This document shows positions 54,892 through 64,000 of a stretch of 64,000 bases of DNA, piece by piece (the stretch's first letter is position 1; each line of letters begins with the position of its first letter). Position numbers and translations under genes: made by a program. The notes beneath the pieces were generated by a model. The model did not search any database, was not told where the DNA came from, and saw only the letters and a list, made by a program, of their open reading frames with translations. The stretch is from contig NW_022145606.1 of assembly GCF_000002235.5 (NCBI RefSeq), forward strand, positions 46,239,274 to 46,303,273, written 5' to 3'. The stretch comes from Strongylocentrotus purpuratus. Taxonomy: Eukaryota > Echinodermata > Echinoidea > Camarodonta > Strongylocentrotidae.

Positions 54892-57497
54892 TAATAATAA
54901 TAATAATATAATAATACATGAGATTTATATAGCGCCATTATCCATTTTGATTAAATGCTCAAGGCGCTTCAAAATATAAGGGAACACATTACATCATGAC
55001 AAAGAATCGTGTACATTTACATAAGAAAGAAAATGCAAAAATGAAAGAATGAAAGAATGAATGTCTGTCTTCAAAACGCAAAATTAAACAAATGGGATTT
55101 AAGGTTGCTCTTAAAAGATGTTGAAGAGTCGGAGTTCTTCAGCTCCTGTGGAAGTGAATTCCACAGGGCTGGTCCGGCATGAGCAAAAGCTCGTTCCCCC
55201 CAAGATTTCTTTGAAAGCGGTATGTGTAGAAGACCAGAGTTGGAAGATCGGAGGGTACGTGTGGGTTGGTAGAGGTGAACTAAAGACTGGTTGTATTCAG
55301 GAGCTGTTCTGTTCATGATTTGATGAACTAAAAGGAGGATTTTGAAAATTATACGTTCTTTTACAGGCAACCAATGGAGATTTTGTAAGATAGGTGTAAT
55401 GTGACTATGTTTGCTTGACAGAGAAATGATGCGTGCAGCTGCGTTTTGTAGTTTTTGTAACTGTGCAATTTGAGAATTTGGTAAATTATAGAGTAAACTG
55501 TTGCCGAAATCCAAACGTGAAGAAATAAGTGAGTGAACAAGTTTCTCTGTTGCCGAACGAGTCAGATATTTCCGTATGTAGCCAATATTGCGCAATTGAT
55601 AGCGAACTGATCTGGAAATGCTTGTGATTTGTTTAGACATAGACATTTGAGAATCAAGAATGACGCCAAGATCGCGACATGAATTTGATAAGGGAATGGT
55701 GTTACCGGAAATAGAAATTGAGTCTATATTTAATTTATTCAACTGAGATTTTGAGCCGAAAAGAATGAATTCGCATTTACTATGATTTAATAGCAGAGAA
55801 TGTGACTTCATCCAGGCGTCAATATCAGCGATGCAATTTTCCAAATTTTGCAAGGTTTGGGAAGCTCGAATTTGATGCGGCGGAAAAGAAACAAAAACTT
55901 GTATGTCATCTGCATATAAATGATAACGAACAGAATGACGTTGAAAAACATTTCTGAGACCGGTTAAATATATTGAAAATAAGGTGGGCCCGCCCACAGA
56001 GCCTTGGGGTACTCCACAGCCAAGTGGCCTGGGGGAGGATGTGAAACCATTTAAAAGGACAGACTGTGAATGGCATGAAAGATAGGATTCAAACCATTCA
56101 AGAGCCTGGTCCTGGATACCCAGACTTGTTAGAGTATTTACAAGTATTTTGTGGTCTACGGTGTCGAAGGCTGAGGACAGATCTAAAAGGACCATGGCAG
56201 TGACGGATCCGGAGTCCATTTCTCGTAAGATTGAGCTTGAAACATTGATGAGAAGGGTCTCAACACTATGATGAGGGCGGTAAGCCGACTGTAAAGGGTC
56301 GAATAAATTGTGTTCCAGCAAATAATCTGAGAGTCTAGAGAACACGACTCTCTCTAGAATTTTGAACAAAAATGGCAGATTACACACAGGACGGTAATTT
56401 TTCAGGGATTCATTGTCCAAAGAGGGTTTCTTCAACAAAGGGCGTATAAGTGCTGTTTTTAAGACTGAGGGTACAGTGGCTTGATTCATACTAAGATTAA
56501 CAATGTGAGATATAATCGGGGCAAATATCGGAGCGCAATCTTTTAAAAGAATGGTAGGAACTGGATCTAATGGACAAGATTTAGGGGGCAATTTACGAAG
56601 AAGGGAAAGAATTTCATCTGCGGTGGTATGTTGAAAGGTCCTTAGTGTGGAAGAGGTGACAGGTTCCAGTGGTAAAACATTTGGATTAAGACTATCTCGG
56701 ATTTTTTTAACTTTTAAACAGAAGAATTGAATAAACGTTTCAGCCATGGAATTGCCATCAACATATGACGGCAATGGAGAAGACTGTTTTCGGTTCAAGA
56801 GTCGATTGGCGACATTGTAGAGTTTCTTGTGATCATCGCCGCAGTCCTCGATGAGTCTGGTGTGGTATGAACGTTTCGCCTTGGAGACAAGGTAGCTCAC
56901 CCGGTCTCTCTGAGCACAAAACATCTCTCGGTCAATCTGGAGCTTTCCATTGTCCCGCCATTTCCTCTCAAGTCTCCGCCGCTCTTTCTTCGCTTCGGTG
57001 ATGTCATGGTTATACCAAGGACTGTCTTGACGAGCTCTTACTTTCCGAGTCTTGGCTGGAGCATGGGAGTTCAGTAACCTGCAGAGTTCTGAGTTGTAGC
57101 GGATAACGGCAGCATCGACGCTCTCTGTTGCTGAAGACATGATGCTACTGTTAGTAACATCGTTGGCGAAATCAGTCCTGTTGATGCCCTTGATATTACG
57201 AGAGGAAAAAGTTGCATTTTTCCGCTGGGGCTTGTCGAAACGTAGCAAACAGGTAACAGCAGAATGATCAGAGATACCGGGTATTACTTGTAGGCGAGAG
57301 TACAACAGTCTATCGGAGTTCCTGACCAGAATGACATCAAGGATATGGCCATGGTCGTGCGTAGGCGTAGTCACCAACTGGCAGAGTCCATGTCCGTCGA
57401 CAAGATCATTGAACCTTTGGGTGTGTTGGGATGAGAGATTGTCTAAATGTATATTAAGATCTTGCCTCCCAGTTGTTACCACCCCCCCCCCCCCCAC
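54892..57497 (-). mobile_element. CR1-like LINE between units D and E
   Basis: Minus strand. The 3' UTR (54892-55070) ends GGCGCTATATAAATCTCATG then TTA repeats. The 5' end is truncated in the endonuclease at a C run (57480-57495). It is flanked on both sides by similar polypurine tracts. Confidence 0.9.
55071..57497 (-). pseudogene. LINE reverse transcriptase (CR1-like), endonuclease truncated
   Basis: The open frame is about 800 codons with no internal stop. It begins inside the endonuclease (QDLNIHLDNL, TPTHDHGHILDVILV, ISDHSAVTCLL). The RT has KSCPLDPVPTILLKDC, NYRPVCNLPFLFKILER, DLSSAFDTVDH, GCGVPQGSVGGPTLF and catalytic YADD near residue 527, then RDLGVILDSQMSM and the end motif ALWNSLPQELK. 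The first residues come from the C/G run and are not LINE. The RT looks intact and recent, but no start or full endonuclease remains, so the copy is a 5'-truncated insertion. The fragment at 43361-44160 is a diverged relative. Confidence 0.9.
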
Positions 57498-58080
57498 ACA
57501 TAAAAAAATAAGAGAGAAGGAAGGACAGTGAAAGAAAAAAGGAAAAAAGAGGAAGAAGAGAACAAAATAAGGGGGATATCAGTAACAAGTTTCCCGCCAA
57601 CAAGTTGTAGTTCGGTGGGGGTGGGGAGGCTCTTGACTTGGGGGGGGGGGGGAGGATCCAGAGGCGGATCCAGGGGGGCCGGGGGCCCGCCCGCCCCCCC
57701 CCCCCTTGGATAAAAAGGAAGGGAAAAAAAGAAGGGGGAAAAAGAAAAAAAAAAGGGGGAAAAAAAAGAAGGAAAAAAAGAGAGAGAGAGAGAAGGAAAG
57801 GGAAAGAGGAGAGAAAGGGAAAAGAAAAAGAAAGGAAAGGAAGAAGAAGAAAGGAAAGAAAAGAGAAGAAAGAAAGAAAAAAAGAGGGAGGAGAGGAAAG
57901 AAAGAAAAAGAAAGAAAAGAAAGAAAAGAAAGAAAAAGGGGAGAAGAGGAAAGGGAAACAAGAGAAACGGGGGATGGAAGAGATGAGAGAGAGGTGGAGG
58001 TAAGAGCCTGAGAGAGAGGAGGAGTGGGAGTAAAAGAGAGAGGGGGTTGGTAGGTGAAGTCGTCTCGTCGAGGGAGCAAG
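57490..58080. repeat. Long polypurine tract (about 590 bp)
   Basis: Almost only A and G on the plus strand, apart from a 57570-57710 segment that carries GGCGGATCCAGGGGGG (a hAT-like end) and C runs. It gives rise to several overlapping Ser/Phe/Pro or Lys/Glu ORFs that are not genes. Confidence 0.9.
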
Positions 58081-58339
58081 AAAGACACGCATACATATAT
58101 TGCTGTGTCGGGTCAGGTATGTCGGTATTGTTGCTCGATCCTCGTGTTCTATATCAATGCAGAAGTTTGAAGTCGGTGAGATGTATAATGTCGGTCGGCC
58201 GACAATTTTTTTTTTCCCAATGAAATTTGACCTAATGTCCGCTGTGACGACTTCGAGAGTGACTACAACTACAATACTTGTATTTTATCGAATTTTCACT
58301 TTCCTATAGTGTCAGCTAAAGAAATCAGAGGTTTACAAT

Positions 58340-58985
58340 TTTCGGGGAACCTAAATTCAAACAAGGATAAAGAGTCAACAACGGTACAACGAATCGTCTT
58401 CCTTTCTCTTATATTTTGTTGAAACGCGACAGCTTCTGCGCTTTGCGCGGGAGGGGAAAACTTCATTTTAAGACAAGGATTAAAAGTCGAGAACAGTACA
58501 ACGAATCGTCTGCTTTCTCTCATAATTTAAGGATACGTCAAGGCTAATTCTGCGCTTTGCGTGGGTGGGGAAAACTGAATTCAGACAAGGATTACGAGTC
58601 GTCTGCTTTCTCTCATAATTTAAGGAAACGTCAAAGCTTACGCTACGCGCGGGTGGGGGAAACTGGATTCAGACGATTAGGGTTGAGTGTCGCGAATGGT
58701 ACAACGAATCGTCTTCTTTAATTACGTGAAACGTCAAAGCTTCCGCGCTTTGCGCTGGAGGGGGAGAACTGAATTCTTTTAAGAATTAAGAGTCGAGAAC
58801 AGTACAACGAAGCGTCTGCTTTTTCTCGTAATTTAATGAAACATCGAAGCTTCCGCGCTTCGCGCAGGAGGGGGGGGGGGGGAGGGTTCATTCTGACCAA
58901 GATTACAATATGAGAACCGTACAACGAATTGTCTACTTTTCCTAATAATTTCATGAATCGTCTAAGCTTCCGTGCGCGCCTGCAT
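58340..58985. repeat. Tandem repeat of about 95-115 bp, about six copies
   Basis: Units share GTACAACGAATCGTCTGCTT, TCTCATAATTTAAGGAAACG, TCAAAGCTTCCGCGCTTTGC and GAATTCAGACAAGGATTA. Lengths vary. The GC-rich GCGCTTTGCGCG core can pair with itself. Confidence 0.85.
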
Positions 58986-59209
58986 TAACATATATAGCCG
59001 TGATGTGGACTAAGTTGACGAAATAATTCGTATATTTATGTCGTCGATGAAAATGACCATTTGCGCAAACGCAAGTATAGTTCATAGGAAAAACAATTTA
59101 GCCTTCGGCCCTGGGTTTATTGGGTTAAATTGGTAGACATTGGGACATTTAATTGTGTCGGTAATTGGTTGCTAGTTTTGTCGGTAATCGTTGGGCTCTA
59201 CACCCACCC

Positions 59210-62200
59210 CCCACCCCCCCTCCCATCTTTTAAACTTTACCTCAACTATGTTTAATTCTTGTTCCCTTCATCTTTCGACTTAATTCCTTTCATTCTTACT
59301 ACACTTTACTTTGTTCTGTTTTCTTTTATCTCCGCTCCTATTACTTCTGTTTCTCTCTATTTCTAACTATCTGCTATATGTTTTCTGGTTTACCTGTCTG
59401 TGTAATGTATTCTACTGGGCTTTGTTGTCTCGATCTAACTGTGGTGTGTTTATCTATTTCCTACTTACTTTGTTATGCACATGTATTGTTATGTTTAATC
59501 ATTCATATGTATGTCGTATACATGTAAATATTTCTAAAGTGTTATTTCAAAACTTGATATTTTTATGGAAACAGAATGATTTTTTTGCCAATCGTACTTG
59601 GTATTGTGCATGACCAATAAATCAAACTGAATGTGAAACTTCTGATGGAGGATTGGGAATGTATTATGTAACCTATTGTTCAGATGATTCCTTCACTCTG
59701 TTTTCTCTGTGTGCACCCAAACATCTGGAGATTGTTGGCGGTACCCCCTCTCCCCCCCCCCCAAACAAAAAAACAAAAAAAATTATATATATAAATAGGT
59801 CAGGTAAGTTATTTTGATAGACACTCTCCCTTGTGCCTTAGAAACCATGCCCAGATGGACAACAGGAAATTTCTCTGAAAAACATGAGTTTCTCAAAGTA
59901 TTTCCGCCGGGTCGTCGTCGAACAAGTGTCTGTCCGAGTTTCGATTGCGTATACGCTAAATTAACGAAAGTTGATTTTGTTCTTTTCTTTATATTGTATT
60001 GCGCCCTCTTTCATTTTTAACTCATAGATGATTATAAATCTTGCCATTATATATAATAACAACACTCTTGGAAGAAAAAAAATTCTTCCATCAATAGTAT
60101 TCGAGGTAGGGGCTAGAATATTGCAGCTCCTTGATACTTTTGACGGGAAAATCAAATAACCGTCATGTCATCAGCATGCATTCGCTATGTTAGTAGTTTC
60201 CCATTTTATAATCTACCGGTAGTTAAATTTTATGAAGAAATTATTGTTGGTGGTATATTGCGTATAAGTGCTCTTAAATATAAAAACACACAATATTGTA
60301 TATTGATACAAGAGATAAGCCCCCCCCCCTCACCCTGTATGTATATACTCCTATTTCTTCGATATTTTGAATACTTTTCTTCAGTATCATTTTCTTGAAC
60401 TGGATGACTTTGGTAATTCGAGGACTTTTCGGTTGAACAATGATTATTCAAATTTTCTCTATTTCTCTATAGTCTGTGGTAAATGCTCAATGCATAGAGT
60501 AAATTCCTTTGTTTACAACTTAATAAATGTATTCCATTGAATGCTAATGAATTGTATTGATTCATATTTGGATGCTTGGGGCACCTCCCTGCATGCTGAT
60601 TCCCTTGAAGTGGATTTGTGAGCCTTATAAATGTTGTTATGATCATGAGAGGCGATATAGTTTAGTGAATTCTAGAGATTCAACCCATAACTGAATAAAA
60701 GCAGCTATCCTTCTGGGTGGTGTGGCGTGGAGGGGAGGGGTAGCTATCTAAATGTGTTTAGAAGGATTGACATCATGTTTAGTCACTATGCAGGCCCGTT
60801 ACTAAGGGGGGGGCGGTATGCTGGATGCGTGGGCACCCCCTCCCCTGCTAGCGACAAGAGGTCTGATTTAAAGAAAAAAAACTGATTGAAACTGTTTAGG
60901 TGTTCAAAACTTAAGGGCCCTCAGTATTTGATGACAACTCGGAAACGAGTCTGATGATAAGAATACTGAATACAGTTTGACGTCATGCGCTGGAGTAAGG
61001 ATAGTTTTTACTCATACTAATGTCGATGGAGCATCTTTATCATGGCAAAAGTCGTCTTCTGTTTTTTTCGATTTATTTCTTCTTGATTGCTGACCTTTAC
61101 GCTTGCCGTCATAACCACTGACATAGTATACGAATATCATCTACAGAAGCTTTCACATACCTCCTGCATGTATTCTCTAAAATCAATACTTTTGATGACT
61201 TGGTTTTTCACTTATTTGGAATTACATTTTCACACCACTGACACTGGACAAAGAACTATTTTCTGGAAATGTATATTTCAAGTTTATTCCTTCCATTTCA
61301 CTTAAAAGATATAATTGAATTGAACATAAAATATGTAACATAATTTGAATGGAACATGATAACTGACATAATTTCATCATAATAATCATTATGCTTTTCT
61401 AGCGCAACAATGCAGGGATGTCTCTATACTGTTACAAAGATGATAAAGTAAGTTAATTACTCGACTGTGAAAGAATCATAAACCTAGTGAGGAAGGCGGA
61501 AATTAACTTTAATGCTTATCAGAATAACAAAATAAACTACATGTAGTCAAAAACAAGGTATATAATTCACTGATTTCCTTTCCAATTCAAAATATAACTA
61601 TGAATTTTTAAAAACTTTAATGGATAACGAACATACATTTAATGCATATGCGACAAATAACAGCTTAAATAATTTATTTATATACACCAACAGATGATAA
61701 GTCTAACAGCATAAAGTACATCGAGCAAATCAATATAACATTAAATATTTAAATTTTAGATATTGAACATGAAATTCAAAATAAAGGTATGTTCTGTTAA
61801 CATCGTTGGGCTACAGACTATTCCCCCCCTCCTTCATACAGCGGGGTTCCTTGCTACCGGTATAGTGTAACGATCTCCATAATGTATAGTTCCAAACTAA
61901 ATCATCGGTATACATTTCACCGTCATATACTCTTTTTGACCTTGCAACGGAGATAGTACAGGTATTTCTAAATGTTTTTTTAACGATATAAATATTCATA
62001 TATTAACATGTATATATACCCAATATTTAAAAGCTAATCATTAAGTCGCTTGTATTAGGATTGAAATGTATACCATGAACAATAAAAAATGGCACTCTTA
62101 TTTTTTTTAAACTTTTCTTAAGAGATACCTCATTCTCTCTCTCTCTCTTCTCTTTGTCGTGTTCCCCAGTTTGTCCCTTTTCATTTATGATTTTCTGCCT

Positions 62201-64000
62201 TTATTATTGGAAATTCGTGTTGCTTGTTAATTTTTGTAAATGTTTACAGTATTCTTTTATATAATTGTTGACAATGCAATAATGGACATTTTGAATGTAT
62301 CAGTCTTTGGACTGATCACAAAGAGTTTTCTTTCAACAAACCTAGCCATATGAATGACTAAATGAATAAATGAATTATAAATGCCTGATAAGCAAAGAGA
62401 GATAGAGGAAGGTACGGGAATCAGGGGTTGTACAGAGTAAGGCCCTAAGAAAGTTTTTACGCACAGATCCAGTAAACAATTATGGATAATGATATAAAAA
62501 TAAAAGATATCCTAAATTATAAAAATGTTCTTGGAACAAAAAACAAATAAAGAAACAAAAATAGAATTATGCCTTCACCATGATAACCAAAATAAATATC
62601 AATTAAACAATTTATGACAAACAATACATGTATAATACCTTGCATATTTTAAAACAAACGTTTTCGGATACATTGTAATATTTTGAGAACGATAATTTGC
62701 TTACGTTGCCACTACCATGAACACTTAGAGAATCTTTTCATTATTACAAATAGCATTGGTAGGAGGCAGCTGCTCACCCCCCGTAATAGCAGGAATATGC
62801 CTGGCTGTGTATTGTATCTGCAATGTATGATTTCAGTCGATTAGAATGTGTGCTACCCCCTCCCCTCGTCTTTGATTTTGATTATCTACCTACATCTGTC
62901 TATAAAAAAAACCGCCATTTGCAATAATGAGCGCAACGCCTTGATACTTCGTAAGCGTTAACGTTACATAGTCTACTGTCGACGGTATTTATATGAAATC
63001 GGTCAACATTATGAGAGCATTATAATAGAGCGGAGTCTAGACCGACTATTTGATTTTAATCACATTTCTGCACAGGCTGGCAAGGCAGGGGCACTGAAAG
63101 GATTGTATCCGGGAGTTTTCAAGTTCCAACAATCGATGAACCATCATCTCATAATTGTTCGGACAAAGAGGTGCCCCATATCTCCTAATTATTAGGCAGC
63201 AAGCTACTCAAATATCCTCCTATTCAGTCAACGATTTGTTTAATATGTATTTTTATTCTGGGTATATTGGTGACTATTATAAACTGTGACAACGGAGACC
63301 AGGCAAGAGTAGATAATATTTATATGGTGCATGTATTCCATTTGACCTAATAACAATCTAACATGGCTAGGTTTTGCAAGTTTGTGAAACTCCACGTTTC
63401 ATCTGCAAAACTGAAATTTACTCCCATGTCTCATGGAAGATGTAAAGCCTATCTTCAGTGCAGAAAGTAATCTCTCCCGTCTTGAATGCTTGCAAAGAGC
63501 AATTAGATAAATCGGTTATCTTAAAATCAGTGAGAATGTTTTTGATGTATTTGAGCTCCTTTGTGTACTGAACGATGCTCACCAGACCCTGATCACGCTT
63601 CACCCATGCAATGATAACTGAATCATCCTGACACACAGCAGGGTAAGGTTCATCACCATCTTTGCGGATGCTATGAATGATAGCACCAGACACACTGTTG
63701 ATAAGTTGTACCTGAAACTGTTGGCGGGTAAGGCATATACTCTTAACTGCAATCGCTTGGCTGCATGTCAGCGCAAACATCTGGCATGGTACAAATCCGT
63801 TACACGTTATCTCTCTAATTGCCTTCCCCCCTTTTCGCTTAAATACCTGTATTTTCTTGCAAACACTGTTACCTATGAAGATGAGCCCATCCTTGCCTAC
63901 AGTGAGACCGCCAGTAGTTGTTGCGAACCCACTATTCAATTTCTCAAACGTTACATCAAGATTTTCACAAAGCTCTGTGTACAAAGAAATTCTGTTATAA
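59210..64000. repeat. Segmental duplication unit E (runs off the window)
   Basis: Begins like unit D (CTATATGTTTTCTGGTTTAC, GGGGCTAGAATATTGCAGCT) and contains all the later landmarks, including the old retroposon tail (61375-61440) and the minisatellite at 63160-63240. It lacks the LINE and SINE insertions found in the other units. Confidence 0.75.
63418..64000 (-). CDS. TRIM-like protein, C-terminal part only (unit E; continues beyond the window)
   Basis: The frame is open from the right edge to the stop at 63418, about 194 codons. It aligns with the propeller-like tail of the other copies: NRISLYTELCENLDVTFE, VGKDGLIFIGN, QVQLINSVSGAIIHSIRKDG, YTKELKYIKNILTDFK and HETWE at the end. No ATG at this end is a real start; the protein begins beyond 64000. 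The poly(A) site equivalent reads AATACA, as in unit C. The RING, B-box and coiled coil should lie just outside the window. Confidence 0.88.
   Translation of the reverse strand, partial: YNRISLYTELCENLDVTFEKLNSGFATTTGGLTVGKDGLIFIGNSVCKKIQVFKRKGGKAIREITCNGFVPCQMFALTCSQAIAVKSICLTRQQFQVQLINSVSGAIIHSIRKDGDEPYPAVCQDDSVIIAWVKRDQGLVSIVQYTKELKYIKNILTDFKITDLSNCSLQAFKTGEITFCTEDRLYIFHETWE

Noticed and set aside
57454..58096. Several overlapping ORFs of 100-212 aa rich in Ser, Phe, Pro, Leu or Lys, Glu
   Set aside because: They are translations of a polypurine tract and C runs in several frames at once; low complexity with no domain.

Overview
This is eukaryotic DNA: AT-rich, full of microsatellites and retrotransposon debris, with spliced-gene signals and no operons. 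The TRIM family, the CR1/L2-like and L1/Tx1-like LINEs, a tRNA-derived SINE and hAT-like elements with CAG-G-C-GATCC ends together suggest a marine invertebrate deuterostome, most likely an echinoderm. That assignment is inference; no marker gene settles it.

The backbone is a tandem array of at least five diverged segmental duplicates, all in the same orientation. I call them A (about 0.84-8.66 kb), B (30.17-35.16 kb), C (36.93-48.0 kb), D (48.41-54.45 kb) and E (59.2 kb to the right edge). Each ends in a TRIM-like RING / B-box / coiled-coil / beta-propeller gene on the minus strand. TRIM genes are intact in A (582 aa), B (584 aa) and C (587 aa). The gene is nearly erased in D, where a relic of about 38 bp remains, and runs off the window in E. 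A, B and C also share a short upstream intron (184-191 bp) with GT..AG ends. This predicts a non-coding first exon, followed by one exon that holds the whole coding region.

The duplicates can be aligned to one another, so they expose transposon insertions as filled versus empty sites. Unit A has a 5'-truncated LINE and a 1.77 kb TTAA-flanked element carrying a CCAATTGG-rich minisatellite. Unit C has a 3.4 kb CR1/L2-like LINE and a second LINE fragment. Unit D has a LINE fragment that itself contains a 109-bp palindromic element, and a tRNA-derived SINE. Between D and E lie a large CR1-like LINE, two long polypurine tracts and a tandem repeat of about 100 bp.

The gap between A and B (8.7-30.1 kb) holds a compound tandem repeat, a fold-back, a large inverted duplication (about 11.47-11.96 versus 17.33-17.92 kb), and several decayed LINE ends. 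It also holds an L1/Tx1-like retrotransposon on the minus strand, whose ORF1 and ORF2 are separated by about 4.5 kb of nested tandem repeats. One candidate orphan exon (28917-29055) and a few unassigned ORFs (14.2-15.5 kb) remain unexplained. The only host genes with clear functions are the TRIM genes, probably E3 ubiquitin ligases. An innate immune role is plausible but is not shown by the sequence.
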